Assembly (NCBI RefSeq): GCF_030698125.1
Contig: NZ_JAUYNV010000057.1
Span: 53,752-117,751, forward strand
Source: Methyloversatilis sp.
Lineage (GTDB): Bacteria; Pseudomonadota; Gammaproteobacteria; Burkholderiales; Rhodocyclaceae
Direction: 5' to 3'
DNA: 64,000 nt
The notes below the pieces were generated by a model. That model searched no databases. It was not told the origin of the DNA and worked only from the letters and a program-made list of their open reading frames with translations. Positions 52,796 through 64,000 of the stretch are shown piece after piece. Within the stretch, counting starts at the first letter, position 1; each line of letters starts with the position of its first letter. Made by a program: the position numbers and the translations under genes.

Positions 52796-54229
52796 ATGTC
52801 GACAATACTGATTCGCCACCTTCCCGCACTGTTCGCCCGTTACTGGCAGGTCTTTCGTGCCGCCTGGGCACAACGCAAGGATCTGCAGCCGCCCTCGCGC
52901 GGCACGCTGGAACGCCAGTTCCTGCCTGCCGCGCTCGAACTGATCGAAACCCCTGCGCCGGCAGCCCCCCGCGCCATCATGTGGGCGCTCGTGGCCGCAC
53001 TGGTGGTCGGGTTGCTGTGGTCCTGGCTGGGGCGGGTGGACATGGTGGCCGTGGCCTCCGGCAAGGTCATATCCGCCGACAAGACCAAGCTGGTGCAGCC
53101 GGCCGAAACCGCCGTGGTCCGTCGCATTCACGTCAGCGATGGACAACATGTCGAAGCAGGCCAACTGCTGGTCGAACTCGAAGCGGCCGCCACGGCCCCC
53201 GAAGCCGAAACCGAGCGTGCGCAGCAGGCCCTCAACGCCGCCCGGCTTGAGGCCGCCCGCTACGCGGCACTGACCAGTGCCGGCCAGGCCAGACAAGCCG
53301 AGGTAAGACTGCCCGCCCTGACCGGCATCCACCCGGACGACCTGCGAGCCGAACAACGCGCCGCACAGAGCCAGTACCTGGAACATCGGGCTCGACTCAC
53401 CAGTTTCGACGCCGAAATCAGCCGCCGCAGCGCCGAGCTGGCCGCCTCGCGCGAACTGGTGCAGAAGCTCACGGAAACGCTGCCCATCGCCCGCTCCCGC
53501 GCCGAAGACTACAAAAGCCTCGTCGAGCGCAACTTCGTGTCGCGCCACGGCTATCTGGAGCGCGAACAAGTGCGTATCGAACAGGAGCGCGACCTTGGCT
53601 ACCAGGAAGCGCACGCCCTCGAACTGATGGCAGGCATCGAAGAAGCCCGCAGCCGGCGCGCCGCGCTCATCGCCGAATTCGAACGCAATGCCATCGCCGC
53701 ACAACTCGAAGCACAGAAGCGCGCCAACCAGCTCGAACAGGAACTGATCAAGGCCCGCACGCGCGAAGTGCAGCAGAAACTCATCGCCCCGGTCGCCGGC
53801 ACCGTGCAGCAACTCGCCATCCACACCGAAGGCGGCGTGGTAACCGAAGCGCAACCACTGATGGCCATCGTGCCGGACGAACAACAGGCCGAGGTCGAAG
53901 CCGTGCTCGAAAACCGCGACGTCGGTTTCGTGCAGCCCGGTCAGCGCGCGGTGATCAAGGTCGAAACCTTCCCCTTCACGCGCTACGGAACGATAGAGGG
54001 CGAAGTCGCCTTCGTTTCGCAGGATGCCGTGGCGGATGAGAAGAAGGGGCTGGTGTTCCAGGCACGGGTCCGGCTCAAGCACGCCGAACTGAAAGTGGAT
54101 GAACGCATCGTGCCGCTGTCGCCGGGCATGGCGGTGACCGCCGAAATCCATACCGGCAACCGCAGGGTGATCGAGTACTTCCTGGATCCACTGCGTAAAA
54201 CGGTGAGTGAAAGCTTAGGAGAGAGGTGA
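52796..54229 (+). CDS. HlyD-family periplasmic adaptor
   Basis: The 477-residue membrane fusion protein has a cytoplasmic tail (~1-58), one helix (~60-80), a lipoyl/barrel part (VRRIHVSDGQHVEAGQ), a long coiled coil (~130-340) and the C-terminal HlyD part with APVAGTVQQLAIHTEGGVV. It joins the exporter to TolC. I start it at ATG 52796 rather than an upstream alternative in the repeat. Confidence 0.94.
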   Translation: MSTILIRHLPALFARYWQVFRAAWAQRKDLQPPSRGTLERQFLPAALELIETPAPAAPRAIMWALVAALVVGLLWSWLGRVDMVAVASGKVISADKTKLVQPAETAVVRRIHVSDGQHVEAGQLLVELEAAATAPEAETERAQQALNAARLEAARYAALTSAGQARQAEVRLPALTGIHPDDLRAEQRAAQSQYLEHRARLTSFDAEISRRSAELAASRELVQKLTETLPIARSRAEDYKSLVERNFVSRHGYLEREQVRIEQERDLGYQEAHALELMAGIEEARSRRAALIAEFERNAIAAQLEAQKRANQLEQELIKARTREVQQKLIAPVAGTVQQLAIHTEGGVVTEAQPLMAIVPDEQQAEVEAVLENRDVGFVQPGQRAVIKVETFPFTRYGTIEGEVAFVSQDAVADEKKGLVFQARVRLKHAELKVDERIVPLSPGMAVTAEIHTGNRRVIEYFLDPLRKTVSESLGER

Positions 54230-54329
54230 ATGAAAGAGTTAATGCCTCCAAGGCAGCACAAAAAATCGAAGAAATACAATATTGAGCAAAACAGTAAGCA
54301 TTGGTAAATTTATTTAATGGAGAATTGGC

Positions 54330-55238
54330 GTGATCAAAGATAATTGCATTCCAATAATAGCGTTTGCTCTAGTTGTCGCCGGCGTTAATGCTTACGCTCA
54401 GGGACAAACACCCAATCAAGAAGGATATAGTAGAAATACACTATCCGATCGTCACGAAACAAATCAGAAATTCGACGGACAGGCCTTTACGAAAGACAAC
54501 AATATCTGGGCCTACACCGCAGCGTTTGCAGAAACATTCGGCATGTCTAAAGACGGGGTAGACAACCAACTTGTCGGTATCGAGGCCATCGCATTTCGCA
54601 TAGAAGACCCCGGATATCGGCTTTGTGGCATGGGCGGAAAAGTTGAACAATGTATGAACCAAAATCGATGCATGCTAGACGTTTATATCGACGAACGGAA
54701 ACATCCCTTGCCATGGTTGCGCCCAGAACAAAAAGCCGACTGGCACTGGCGCTACAGTTCGTCATTTTTTCTCCGCACTCCAACGGAAAAAGATGGCGCA
54801 CCCATAATAGAAACAACTGAGTTCATCCCAAACAGGGGTATTAACCGAACTTCTACGTTACGCCCTTTTGCCGACCCAGTCTCCAGAAAAGAGGTTGCTT
54901 GGTTCACAAATGCGCGAAGTAGCGCCAATGATGGCCACGGAGGAGACCTCGTTCTAATCTGGGGTTTCAAGCGCAATGTGATTGCGGGTCTAACAATTCT
55001 ATCGTTAAGTCAAGGCTGCACATTGCCGAACGACTCAAAGAGAAACTCCTCAATTGTATTCCGACTGGAAAGCCGGGATTCAATGACAGGCCCGACCATC
55101 AAGAATTTTCACGAATTTTCCTTTCCTGCAACGTTTAGTCAAAAGATACAAGAAGCAATACAGCTTTCCAAGGAAGCGAACGCACGGTATTACAAAAGCT
55201 TGTTTGAAAGCACTCAATCCCCAAGGCAAAGCAAATGA
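54330..55238 (+). CDS. Secreted protein of unknown function, low GC
   Basis: The 302-residue protein starts at GTG 54330 with GGAGA 8 bases upstream. It has a Sec signal peptide (~1-23, ending NAYA). The mature part has a Cys-containing segment (YRLCGMGGKVEQCMNQNRCM) and no motif I recognise. Base composition is much lower in GC than the flanks, as is the start of the next gene 12 bases later, so the two probably moved together. It may be a foldase, inhibitor or immunity partner for the lipase domain that follows, but that is inference from context. Confidence 0.7.
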   Translation: MIKDNCIPIIAFALVVAGVNAYAQGQTPNQEGYSRNTLSDRHETNQKFDGQAFTKDNNIWAYTAAFAETFGMSKDGVDNQLVGIEAIAFRIEDPGYRLCGMGGKVEQCMNQNRCMLDVYIDERKHPLPWLRPEQKADWHWRYSSSFFLRTPTEKDGAPIIETTEFIPNRGINRTSTLRPFADPVSRKEVAWFTNARSSANDGHGGDLVLIWGFKRNVIAGLTILSLSQGCTLPNDSKRNSSIVFRLESRDSMTGPTIKNFHEFSFPATFSQKIQEAIQLSKEANARYYKSLFESTQSPRQSK

Positions 55239-55250
55239 AGGAGATTTGAA

Positions 55251-58200
55251 ATGACTTTATCCGTTCAGCAAGATGTGGCACTCAGCAAGCTTGCGCTGCT
55301 TGCATACGATGACCTCGATACTGTCGATCATAAACTTGCAACAGATCCCGTTCTTTCTAATTTTTTACGGTACGGCGCGCCGACCATACAGGGGTCGTTT
55401 GTCGCGTATGCTTTTAGAGACACAAACACCGGCGCAATAGCCATTTCATATCGAGGCACCGACGGCGCCAACGATGCAAGTGCAGGCACTTCAATTTACT
55501 TGGGGAATTGGAATACGCAGTTTCAGCAAGGCTTGGATTTTGCAAAGACCATAAAGGATAGCCTTCCTCCTGGAACCGCCATTTTTGTCACGGGTCACTC
55601 GTTAGGTGGAGCTATTGCACAAATAGTGTCGCAAGCATTCGGTTTTGACGGTGCAACAATTGATCCCGGGGCCGCATGGCGAATTGCCCAAACCGCTGAG
55701 TTCCAAGCCGCATGCTTTACGCTTGGGCTACCCATAAACGGGGAAGGAGCTCCATCGGGATTCAATAATTACGTTATCGTCAATAGCATCGTTTCCAACG
55801 GAACAGGAACACAGATTGGAAATATCCAGTACCTACCGGGGCTTCAGTTTTCAGGTATGCAGGCGCTAAAAGCCTTCCTACTCACGCTGTTTAATCCAGC
55901 AGCGGGCGCCGTATATGCCATAGGAAGTGATCAAGCAAGCAATCTTCACTCGGCAGAGCAGATCATCCAGGCTTTAGCCATGTTCAGTACAGTCCTGGGA
56001 GATTCAAGTTCTACAGTTCAACTCGTACCCGTATATCAGACAACGACAGGTTCCGTTACAGGACAACCGATAATTACGCCAGTTCCCGGGAAGTTCACCG
56101 TTCAGCAAACAGATGGCACGACACTGGCGGCGCTCCAATATTCTGGGCAAATGGACAACCGGTCAATTCAGATCAGCAAACCTGACGGCACGTCGTGTGA
56201 GCTCGTTTTTACAGCTCAAGGCAAAGTGACTTCTATCACTGATTTGAATTCACCGACAAGTGGGTCGATAGTAAATCTATTCACTTGCACAATTACCCCT
56301 TCTCTTTCTGCAGCTCAGTCCGACGCCGTCGACCCCACCACGGCCCCCAACGCCGACAACGCCACGCTCATCAACGCCGGCGTTTATCTGCTGCAGGGTG
56401 TCGGCAACGTCAATACCGCCACCGGCGCGCAGCAAGCGGCAAATTCCATTCTTTCCGGCGACTGGATGCCCGGTGCCAACAATCTGCTTAACTTCGATGC
56501 CTGGACCAACCTCCCGACCAGCTACCTTGATCTGACTCTCGTCGACCTTCAGGCTTCGTACACCAATCAACAGGCCGCCAGTGCCAACGTCTGGACGCCG
56601 GTCGATCCGCTGGTGCTCGACATCAATGGCGACGGCGTCAAACTGACTTCCTTCGCGGAAGCCCCCGTGCTGTTCGACATCGACCACGACGGTGGCAGCA
56701 AGGAACTGACTGGCTGGGTCAGCGCCGAGGACGGCATCGTCGTCATGGACCTGAATGGCAATGGTCAGATCGACGGCATCCACGAAACGATGTCCGAATA
56801 CTTCAACGGCACGGCCGGCAGCAGCGGCGACGCCGGCACGAAGCCCTACGCCGACGGCTTCGCTGCGCTCAAAAGCCAGGATTCGAATGGCGACAACCAA
56901 TTCACGTCGGCCGATACCGCCTGGAACAACGTCAAGATCTGGGTCGATGCCGACCACGATGGCGTGACCGACGCCGGCGAACTGAAGAGCTTGGGCACAC
57001 TGGGTATCACTTCGATCAACCTCTCGCCCAACGCGCAGTCCGGTCTGGTCAATGGCGGCAACGAAGTGCTTGCCACCGGTTCCTTCGTCATCAGTGGCCA
57101 GACCCGCGAAGCGCAGGCGGCACGTTTCATCGCCAACCCTGTGGGGAACAATGCGAGCAGCGTTGGCGGCGGCACGAACGTCAGCGCGGAAGACGGCCAG
57201 AGCACCCATGTATCCACGCTGACCACCGGGGCCACCCTGGACGTGACCGTGCTCGGCGTGGACAACGTCTATGGCAATGTCGGTAACGATGTGCTGATCG
57301 GTGACGCCAATGCCAACTGGCTGGTGGGCGGACAGGGCTCGGACAGTTTCGATGCCGGCGCGGGCGACGACATGCTCATCATCGACGCGGCCGACCTGCA
57401 GCAGAACATCGACGCCGGCGACGGCTTCGACATGGTGCAGGTGGTTGGCTCCGAAGGCGTGACGCTCAATCTGGCGCAGGCCGGGGTGGAAGTCGTCGCG
57501 GGGGGCACCGGCGACGACATTTTCATCGGTGGCGGCAGGAGCAGTGTTTTCGTGCGCGCCAACGATGGCGACGACATCGTGATCGGCGGCGCGGCCAGCG
57601 ATGCGCTGTCAGGCGAGAACGGCAACGACCTGATCGACGGCGGTTCGGGCAACGACGTGATTCGCGGCGGGCGCGGCCAGGACCAGCTTTATGGCGGCGC
57701 GGGCGACGATCTGATCGAGGGCGGGCAGGACGACGACCGCTTATCCGGCGGCGACGGCAATGACGTGCTCAAAGGCCAGCAGGGCGATGACACGCTCGAC
57801 GGTGGCGAGGGCACCGACTTCGCCGAGTTCTCCGGCTCGTTTGCCGACTACCGCATTACCCGCTTGTCAGACAGCGCTTGGCGGGTGGTTGACACCAAGG
57901 CCGGCCGCGACGGCGCGGACATGCTGACCAGCATCGAGAAGCTGAACTTCGCCGATATCTCGGCCGTGGACATCACGCTGGACAACCCGCTGCCGGTCAA
58001 AGACGTGCTGACCATCGACAACCGCACCGGCACCAAGCTGATCAAGGTCGCCGATCTGCTTGCCAACGACCGCGACTGGCAGGGCGATGCGCTGCAGATC
58101 ACGACGATCAGCGATCTCAAGGGCGGCACCATTGTCGGCACTTACAACAGTGCCACCAGCGAATGGACACCCACGCTTACGGCCAACGGCGAAATCCAGT

Positions 58201-61200
58201 TCACGCCCTATGCCACCTATACCGGCGTGATGAGCTTCAAGTACAAGATCGCCGATGCAGATGGCACACCCGGTGCCGTCGCCTTCATCGCCGGAACCAC
58301 GACCGAGGCGGAAATGCGCGGGCAGGTGTTCATCAAAACGCCGGACATGCCCACCGACGCGCTCTTCACAGACCAGTGGTATCTGAATGAGATCAATGTG
58401 CTGCCGGTCTGGCAGGATTACACCGGCCGCGGCGTGAGGATCGCGCAATTCGAGCCCGGCATGCCTTTCTCGACAGGCCCGGAGGTCTTTGATTACCGTC
58501 ACCCCGACCTGCAGGCAAATGTCGACCTCAACTGGCTAGCGAATCCTGACAACAGCGCGCCACAAAGTTTCAGCCAGCACGCAACCCTTGTGGCCGGTGT
58601 GATGGTGGGTGCACGCGACGGCCAGGGCGTGGTCGGCGTGGCCTATGACGCAAAGTTGTCGGGCCACTACATTCAAGGCACCGGACTGGAAGTCTCCGCG
58701 CTTGAGGACGAGATTACCGATGCGCTCGCCAAGTTCAAAGACTATGACGTTGTAAACAACAGTTGGGGAGCCACCGCAAATTTTGACATCAACGTGGTTC
58801 CGGTCGGCACCGTGCAACAAGGCCTGCTTGACGCGATCAAGCTCGGGCGGGACGGCCTGGGTACCGTAATCGTCATGGCGGGAGGCAATGATCGCGCCAA
58901 CGGTGGAAATACCAACACCAACGCGCTCACTGCCAACCGGGCGGTGATCACCACGGGCGCCATCAACGCCGTTGGAGACATTTCGACACTCAACATCGGG
59001 CAGGCACCATTCAGCAATCCGGGTGCCAGCATTCTTGTGTCTGCTCCGGGTTCCAACGTCACATCGACCGCAAGTATTCAGATGAATGACGCGGGAACGA
59101 TTTTTGGAAGTGATACGAGTGTCACTCAAGGCACGAGCTTCGCGACGCCCATCGTTTCCGGTGTGGTGGCATTGATGCTCGAGGCGAATCCGAATCTCGG
59201 TTGGCGCGATGTTCAGCAGATACTCGCGCTGACGGCGAGAAAGGTTAACGATCCGAATACCGACACGGTGTGGAACGGCGCCAACAACTGGAATGGCGGC
59301 GGCATGCATACGAGCCATGATTACGGTTTCGGCGAGGTTGACGCCCGTGCGGCAGTTCGTCTGGCCGAAACGTGGGAGGGCAGTCACACAAGTTACAACG
59401 AGCGTCACCTGTCCAACGGGCAAGGCAGCCTGAATGGTGGCGCCAATCTCGGTGTTGCGATCACCGACGGGGGGGTAGTCACGCGCACAGTGTCGATCGG
59501 TGCCGGTATCCGTGCCGAGCACGTTACCGTCAGTCTCGATATCACTCATTCGAACTGGGGCGACCTGACCGTTGAACTGATTTCGCCAACAGGTACGCCA
59601 AGCAAGCTCATTGCCAATCCCGGCACGAGCGCCGCGACGCCTGGCGGCGACGCGGGAACCGGGCAACTCACATTCGCGCTTGATACCACGCATAGCTATG
59701 GTGAAAACGCACAGGGCAACTGGCAACTGCGCATCACCGATCGCAGTGGGCGAGGTGCTGGAACGCTCAATGGCTGGAAGGTCGATGTGTACGGCAGCGA
59801 TTGGAATCAGACGATAGATAGTCGAGATACAGTCTCGGGAGAAACGCCGGTCATATCAACGACGGCAGACGACCAGTACTTCTACACCGATGAATTCACC
59901 ATCGCACCGGGGACAAACCGCGCCACACTCAACGATACCAATAGCGGCCTGGACATCATAAATGCTGCGGCGGTTTCGAGCGGCTCGATCATCAATCTGA
60001 ACAACGGCAGTTCCAGCACGATCGCGGGGCGCAATCTCACGATCAACGGCAATATCGAGTTTGCATATGGCGGGGACGGCAATGACACCCTGACAGGCAA
60101 TGCTTTGTCCAATCGCCTGCAAGGCGGGCGTGGAGACGACATCCTGAGCGGCGGGGACGGATTTGACTTCCTGGACGGCGGGAAAGGCAACGACACTTAC
60201 ACGGGCGGCAATACAAACGATCTGTTCGTCATTCATCAGGATGCTGGCAGCACCGACACGATCACGGATTTTACGGTTGCCAACGGTGCCGAGAAAATCG
60301 TTCTGGTCGGATTCAGTCAACTGACGGATTTCACTCAGATCGCTGCGCTGCAGGAAGGTACGGATACGCGCCTGCAACTGGAAAGCGGACAAAGCGTCGT
60401 GCTTAAGAACCTGTCTCCGACCCAGATCAGCGAGCAAAATTTTGTATTCGTTAGCGACGCGGCGATGTTGAACCGCTATCTTGGCTACTTCAAAAATCCC
60501 GTGGTGACCTATCTCACGAGTGGCGTCGAGAACGGATTGCTGCCCGCCGATTTGGGTGATGTCAGCTATTTCGCACTTGGGGGCAATGATGTCCTTGGTG
60601 CGCGCACGACCGACGATCTGATCGATGGCGGCAATGGCGACGATACGCTGTGGGGAGACTACCCTGGCTACACGGTCAGCCCCGGCGCTGACTGGCTCGA
60701 AGGCGGAGCCGGCGCCGACTGGCTCTATGGTGGTACAGACGATGATGCACTGCTGGGCGGTAGTGGTAACGATGTGCTGCTCGGCGAGGCTGGCAACGAC
60801 GTGCTCGCGGGAGCCACCGGTAACGATGAGCTGTATGGCGGCGACGACAACGACGTGCTGTCGGGTGGCGCAGGCGACGACTATCTCGAAGGCGGAAGCG
60901 GCAACGACCTGATACGGCTCGAAGGTGACCTGGGCACCGTCAATGGCGCCATCTACGATTACTACGGCACCCGTGTAGGAGGCGCCGGCGCCGACATTTT
61001 CAGGATGTCGTCCGATGGAGCCGGTAGTTGGGGATATAGCATCGTCAATGGTTCGGTATCGGCTCACAATCTGATCGCCGATTTCGACCCAAATCAGGTG
61101 GGCGAAGTGATCGACCTGAGCGAGATCGACTGGGTTCGCGGCTACACGGATATCAACATCTTGACGTTGTCCCTCGGCGGTACGATCTTCTCCAGCGTCA

Positions 61201-64000
61201 GTGCTACGAATGGAGGCAACAGCCTCTACGTCATGCTGCGAGGGGTTTCCAGCAGTTCTCTGAACGCCAGTCATTTCCGCTTCGCTGCAACACCCGGCCT
61301 GATACTTGGCACAGACTTGGCAGACATACTGGTCGGCGACAGCGGCGCCAACACCATCGACGGCAAGTCGGGTGCGGACAACATGACCGGACGCACCGGA
61401 GACGACACCTATATCGTCGACAACACCAGCGACACGACGGTCGAACTGCCCGACGGCGGCTTCGACACCGTGCAGTCGAGTATCAGCCATGCGCTGATGG
61501 AAAACTTGGAGAACTTGGTCCTGACCGGCACTGCCGCCCTCAACGGTACGGGCAATCATCAGGCCAATCGGATCACCGGTAACACCTCGGCAAACGTGCT
61601 TGATGGCGGCGAGGGCGCCGACACACTGGTCGGCGGCGCAGGCGACGATGTCTATGTCGTCGACAATCAGGCCGACACCGTCGTCGAACACGTCAGCGAA
61701 GGCAGCGACTCAGTGCTGTCCTCGGTGTCCTACACGCTGGGCACCGCAGTGGAGAATCTGACGCTGACCGGAACCGCTGGCGTCAACGCCACCGGCAATG
61801 TGCTGGACAACGTGCTCACCGGCAATGATGCGGACAACATTCTCGATGGCGCCGGCGGTGCCGACATCATGGCCGGTGGTCTGGGCAACGACACCTATCT
61901 GGTGGATTCGGGCGGCGATGTTGTGCTTGAGAATGCGGATGCCGGCATCGACACGATCTACTCGAGCGTCAGTCTGAGTTTGGGCGCCAACGTCGAGAAC
62001 CTCGTGCTCACGCCGGGCGCGACCACTGCAACTGGCAACAGCCTGGATAACGCGCTTTCAGGCAATTCGGCCAACAACATCCTGAGCGGCGCTGGCGGCA
62101 ACGACTGGCTCGACGGAGGACTTGGCAACGACACACTGATCGGAGGTCTTGGCAACGACATGTATGTTGTCGATGCTGCATCGGATGTCGTTACCGAAAA
62201 TGTCGGCGAGGGAACTGACACCGTCGTAGCTTCGGTGAGCTGGGCGCTGGGCGTCAATGTGGAGAACTTGACGCTGACAGGTACAGCCGCTCTCAATGGC
62301 ACGGGTAACGCACTGGATAACGTACTCATCGGCAATGCCGGCGACAACGCGCTATCGGGTGGCGCCGGCAATGACAGACTGGATGGTGGTGCCGGTAGCG
62401 ACACGATGGCGGGAGGTATGGGTAACGACGCCTATGTCGTCGATTCGGCTGCTGACGCCGTGACGGAGAGCGTCGGCGAAGGCACGGACATGGTCGAAAG
62501 CTCCATCAGCTATACGCTCGGCGCCAACGTCGAAAACCTCACGCTGACTGGCGTTCTTGCGATAAATGGTACCGGTAATACGGCAAACAATACGCTGATT
62601 GGCAACAGTGCGAACAATGAACTCAATGGTCTTGCGGGCGCCGACACCATGGCGGGCGGAGACGGCTCGGACACCTACCACATTGACAACATCGACGACG
62701 TGGTGCTCGAAACCAACGCAGTAGCGAGCAGCGGCGGCACGGACACGGTCAATACCTCGATCAGCTACACCCTGGGCGGCAACGTCGAGAACCTCATCCT
62801 GAGTGGCACAGCTGCCATCAACGGCACGGGTAACAATTTGGGCAATACCCTGACCGGGAATACAAGTGACAACATACTTGATAGCCGGGACGGGGCGGAC
62901 GAACTCATAGGCGGCTCAGGAAGCGACTTTCTTCTAGGAGGTTTTGGCAACGACACCTACCGGTTTGCGTTGGGTGATGGCGTTGACGTGATTGAAGACA
63001 ATGACTTTACGCCAGGCAATGTTGACGTCGTGAGCTTTGCAAACGTGGCCTCGACGGCACTGCGCGCAGTCGAGCGCAACTCGCAGGATCTGGTCATCAA
63101 GTACGGCACCAACGATCAGATTACCGTTCGTGAGTTCTTTGGCCCCGGCAGTCAGGACGGACCCGGTACCGTCGAGCAGTTCATGTTCAGCGATAACGTC
63201 GTCTGGAGCGCAGCCGACATCAGGTCCCGGGTGACGATCACCGGCACAAACGGCAACGACTACCTCAATGGCACCCCCAACGATACGAACCGGATGTTCG
63301 GTCTGGATGGAAATGACAGCCTGTCTGGCGGAATGTTGGCGGACCAGATGGACGGCGGAAGTGGAGATGACACACTGACCGGGATGGAGGGCGATGACAC
63401 GCTCGTCGGTGGTACCGGCAACGACCTGCTCCAGGGACGAAACGGCAACGACACCTACCGGTTTGCGTTGGGTGATGGCGTTGACGTGATTGAAGACAAT
63501 GACTTTACGCCGGGCAACGCTGACGTCTTGACCTTTGCAGACGTCGCCTCGACGGCACTGCGCGCAGTCGAGCGCAACACAATCGATCTGGTCATCAAGT
63601 ACGGCACCAACGATCAGATTACCGTTCGCGAGTTCTTTGGTCCGGCCGGTCAGGACGGACCCGGTACTGTCGAGCGGTTCATGTTCAGCGATAACGTCGT
63701 CTGGACGGCAGCCGACATCAAGTCCCGGGTGACGGTCACCGGCACAAACGGCAACGACTACCTGAATGGTGCCTTCGACGACACAAACCAGATGTTCGGC
63801 CTGGATGGCAATGACAGCCTGACTGGAGGAATGTTTGCGGACCAGATGGACGGCGGCACCGGCAACGACCTGCTACGAGGGCTAGGCGGCAACGACACTT
63901 ACAAGTTCTCGCTCGGTGCCGGCGTCGACGTCATCGACGATGGTGACTTTACGCCAGGCAATGTTGACGTCGTGACCTTTGCAGACGTGGCCTCGACGGC
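55251..64000 (+). CDS. Giant RTX protein with lipase-like and subtilisin-like domains, 3' partial
   Basis: An AAGGAG site 8 bases before ATG 55251 fixes the start; the frame stays open to the window end (at least 2916 residues). In order: alpha/beta-hydrolase lipase-like domain (~1-240) with GTDG and nucleophile Ser117 in GHSLGG; EF-hand-like motifs (DINGDGV ~457, DLNGNGQID ~500, DSNGDN ~544, DADHDGVTD ~566); RTX block 1 (~674-853); cadherin-like module (~911-1006); subtilisin S8 domain with Glu1068 (QFEPG) at the usual Asp place, His1110 (SQHATLVAG), Asn1213 (GGND) and Ser1296 (GTSFATP); P domain (~1405-1517); further RTX blocks (~1560-1654 and ~1774-1894); six ENLxLTG repeats (~2080-2520); and near-identical long repeats from ~2567 to the end. 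It is the likely substrate of the adjacent type I exporter and would act outside the cell in high calcium. Confidence 0.93.
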   Translation, partial: MTLSVQQDVALSKLALLAYDDLDTVDHKLATDPVLSNFLRYGAPTIQGSFVAYAFRDTNTGAIAISYRGTDGANDASAGTSIYLGNWNTQFQQGLDFAKTIKDSLPPGTAIFVTGHSLGGAIAQIVSQAFGFDGATIDPGAAWRIAQTAEFQAACFTLGLPINGEGAPSGFNNYVIVNSIVSNGTGTQIGNIQYLPGLQFSGMQALKAFLLTLFNPAAGAVYAIGSDQASNLHSAEQIIQALAMFSTVLGDSSSTVQLVPVYQTTTGSVTGQPIITPVPGKFTVQQTDGTTLAALQYSGQMDNRSIQISKPDGTSCELVFTAQGKVTSITDLNSPTSGSIVNLFTCTITPSLSAAQSDAVDPTTAPNADNATLINAGVYLLQGVGNVNTATGAQQAANSILSGDWMPGANNLLNFDAWTNLPTSYLDLTLVDLQASYTNQQAASANVWTPVDPLVLDINGDGVKLTSFAEAPVLFDIDHDGGSKELTGWVSAEDGIVVMDLNGNGQIDGIHETMSEYFNGTAGSSGDAGTKPYADGFAALKSQDSNGDNQFTSADTAWNNVKIWVDADHDGVTDAGELKSLGTLGITSINLSPNAQSGLVNGGNEVLATGSFVISGQTREAQAARFIANPVGNNASSVGGGTNVSAEDGQSTHVSTLTTGATLDVTVLGVDNVYGNVGNDVLIGDANANWLVGGQGSDSFDAGAGDDMLIIDAADLQQNIDAGDGFDMVQVVGSEGVTLNLAQAGVEVVAGGTGDDIFIGGGRSSVFVRANDGDDIVIGGAASDALSGENGNDLIDGGSGNDVIRGGRGQDQLYGGAGDDLIEGGQDDDRLSGGDGNDVLKGQQGDDTLDGGEGTDFAEFSGSFADYRITRLSDSAWRVVDTKAGRDGADMLTSIEKLNFADISAVDITLDNPLPVKDVLTIDNRTGTKLIKVADLLANDRDWQGDALQITTISDLKGGTIVGTYNSATSEWTPTLTANGEIQFTPYATYTGVMSFKYKIADADGTPGAVAFIAGTTTEAEMRGQVFIKTPDMPTDALFTDQWYLNEINVLPVWQDYTGRGVRIAQFEPGMPFSTGPEVFDYRHPDLQANVDLNWLANPDNSAPQSFSQHATLVAGVMVGARDGQGVVGVAYDAKLSGHYIQGTGLEVSALEDEITDALAKFKDYDVVNNSWGATANFDINVVPVGTVQQGLLDAIKLGRDGLGTVIVMAGGNDRANGGNTNTNALTANRAVITTGAINAVGDISTLNIGQAPFSNPGASILVSAPGSNVTSTASIQMNDAGTIFGSDTSVTQGTSFATPIVSGVVALMLEANPNLGWRDVQQILALTARKVNDPNTDTVWNGANNWNGGGMHTSHDYGFGEVDARAAVRLAETWEGSHTSYNERHLSNGQGSLNGGANLGVAITDGGVVTRTVSIGAGIRAEHVTVSLDITHSNWGDLTVELISPTGTPSKLIANPGTSAATPGGDAGTGQLTFALDTTHSYGENAQGNWQLRITDRSGRGAGTLNGWKVDVYGSDWNQTIDSRDTVSGETPVISTTADDQYFYTDEFTIAPGTNRATLNDTNSGLDIINAAAVSSGSIINLNNGSSSTIAGRNLTINGNIEFAYGGDGNDTLTGNALSNRLQGGRGDDILSGGDGFDFLDGGKGNDTYTGGNTNDLFVIHQDAGSTDTITDFTVANGAEKIVLVGFSQLTDFTQIAALQEGTDTRLQLESGQSVVLKNLSPTQISEQNFVFVSDAAMLNRYLGYFKNPVVTYLTSGVENGLLPADLGDVSYFALGGNDVLGARTTDDLIDGGNGDDTLWGDYPGYTVSPGADWLEGGAGADWLYGGTDDDALLGGSGNDVLLGEAGNDVLAGATGNDELYGGDDNDVLSGGAGDDYLEGGSGNDLIRLEGDLGTVNGAIYDYYGTRVGGAGADIFRMSSDGAGSWGYSIVNGSVSAHNLIADFDPNQVGEVIDLSEIDWVRGYTDINILTLSLGGTIFSSVSATNGGNSLYVMLRGVSSSSLNASHFRFAATPGLILGTDLADILVGDSGANTIDGKSGADNMTGRTGDDTYIVDNTSDTTVELPDGGFDTVQSSISHALMENLENLVLTGTAALNGTGNHQANRITGNTSANVLDGGEGADTLVGGAGDDVYVVDNQADTVVEHVSEGSDSVLSSVSYTLGTAVENLTLTGTAGVNATGNVLDNVLTGNDADNILDGAGGADIMAGGLGNDTYLVDSGGDVVLENADAGIDTIYSSVSLSLGANVENLVLTPGATTATGNSLDNALSGNSANNILSGAGGNDWLDGGLGNDTLIGGLGNDMYVVDAASDVVTENVGEGTDTVVASVSWALGVNVENLTLTGTAALNGTGNALDNVLIGNAGDNALSGGAGNDRLDGGAGSDTMAGGMGNDAYVVDSAADAVTESVGEGTDMVESSISYTLGANVENLTLTGVLAINGTGNTANNTLIGNSANNELNGLAGADTMAGGDGSDTYHIDNIDDVVLETNAVASSGGTDTVNTSISYTLGGNVENLILSGTAAINGTGNNLGNTLTGNTSDNILDSRDGADELIGGSGSDFLLGGFGNDTYRFALGDGVDVIEDNDFTPGNVDVVSFANVASTALRAVERNSQDLVIKYGTNDQITVREFFGPGSQDGPGTVEQFMFSDNVVWSAADIRSRVTITGTNGNDYLNGTPNDTNRMFGLDGNDSLSGGMLADQMDGGSGDDTLTGMEGDDTLVGGTGNDLLQGRNGNDTYRFALGDGVDVIEDNDFTPGNADVLTFADVASTALRAVERNTIDLVIKYGTNDQITVREFFGPAGQDGPGTVERFMFSDNVVWTAADIKSRVTVTGTNGNDYLNGAFDDTNQMFGLDGNDSLTGGMFADQMDGGTGNDLLRGLGGNDTYKFSLGAGVDVIDDGDFTPGNVDVVTFADVAST
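61499..62810 (+). repeat. Six ENLxLTG-containing RTX-type repeats
   Basis: The ENL-LTG-NGTGN core occurs at about 61499, 61750, 61990, 62257, 62527 and 62785, spaced 240-270 bases apart. Each unit carries a DTYVVDN-like start and GxGxD nonapeptides. The copies are diverged, indicating old duplication. Confidence 0.9.
62949..64000 (+). repeat. Long, near-identical tandem repeats (498 and 444 bp periods)
   Basis: A unit beginning AACGACACCTACCGG starts at 62949 and again at 63447 (498 bp period), and a third copy begins at 63891 (444 bp period). The first two match almost base for base over their first ~220 bases. The 54-bp difference equals two nonapeptides missing from the second unit. More copies may lie beyond the window. 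Confidence 0.9.

Noticed and set aside
50777..54151. A 1124-codon open frame antisense to the HlyB/HlyD-like genes
   Set aside because: It mirrors two well-supported genes and the intergenic repeat between them, has a His/Gln/Arg-rich composition typical of antisense frames in GC-rich DNA, and shows no domain.
56277..63454. Several minus-strand frames of 60-610 codons within the RTX gene
   Set aside because: They are reverse readings of RTX repeats (Ser/Pro/Leu or Val/Gly/Asp-rich) and carry no start signals.
61300..64000. Regular repeats considered as a CRISPR array
   Set aside because: The repeats are long, in-frame and encode RTX nonapeptides; there are no short repeats with unique spacers.

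Overview
The window comes from the chromosome of a GC-rich betaproteobacterium. The main evidence is the canonical order rpsB-tsf-pyrH-frr-uppS-cdsA-dxr-rseP-bamA-skp-lpxD-fabZ-lpxA-lpxB-rnhB with map-glnD divergent from it, plus ligA-zipA-smc in one cluster. A Rhodocyclales-like (for example Methyloversatilis-like) host is plausible, partly because the first histidine kinase resembles MoxY, but the genus is inference.

Layout. (1) 1-4188: an accessory trio of a CHAT (caspase-like) protein open at the left edge, an M15-type zinc peptidase and a SLOG-like Rossmann protein. (2) 4291-6326: a NarL-type two-component pair. (3) 6353-9930, minus strand: a TrmH-type rRNA/tRNA methyltransferase, a CopD-like membrane protein, and ahpC-ahpF for peroxide defence. 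(4) 10232-14697: an arsenic cluster with ArsR, ArsI (C-As lyase family), ArsC and ACR3 on the minus strand, two tandem cupins on the plus strand, and a thioredoxin-like CxxC protein with an ArsP-like permease on the minus strand. (5) 14797-28927, minus strand: the envelope and translation super-operon (ribosomal protein S2, EF-Ts, UMP kinase, ribosome recycling, isoprenoid and phospholipid synthesis, outer-membrane assembly, lipid A synthesis, RNase HII). (6) 29202-44097 and on to 47680: map, glnD, a CHASE-PAS-GGDEF-EAL protein, def, a methylthioadenosine/methylthioinosine phosphorylase, typA, a DEDDh exonuclease, hpt, galU, ligA, zipA, smc. (7) 47681-50500: an accessory scar with a YefM-YoeB-like and a VapBC-like toxin-antitoxin pair, a broken IS91-like transposase and a broken EamA-type transporter. 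(8) 50513-64000: a type I secretion locus with an HlyB-like ABC exporter, an HlyD-like adaptor, an AT-richer secreted protein of unknown function, and a giant RTX protein (at least 2916 residues, open at the right edge).

The most unusual element is the giant RTX protein. It carries a lipase-like N-terminus (GHSLGG), EF-hand-like motifs, several nonapeptide RTX blocks, a cadherin-like module, a complete subtilisin-like domain in which the usual catalytic Asp position reads Glu, a proprotein-convertase P domain, and long internal repeats. Base composition changes sharply inside the gene at about 56290, just after the lipase part, which suggests a chimeric origin. The CHAT/M15/SLOG-like trio at the left edge is the second candidate for an undescribed system.

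Most long open frames antisense to these genes are mirror frames caused by GC-biased codon use and are not annotated. No rRNA, tRNA or CRISPR array was seen.
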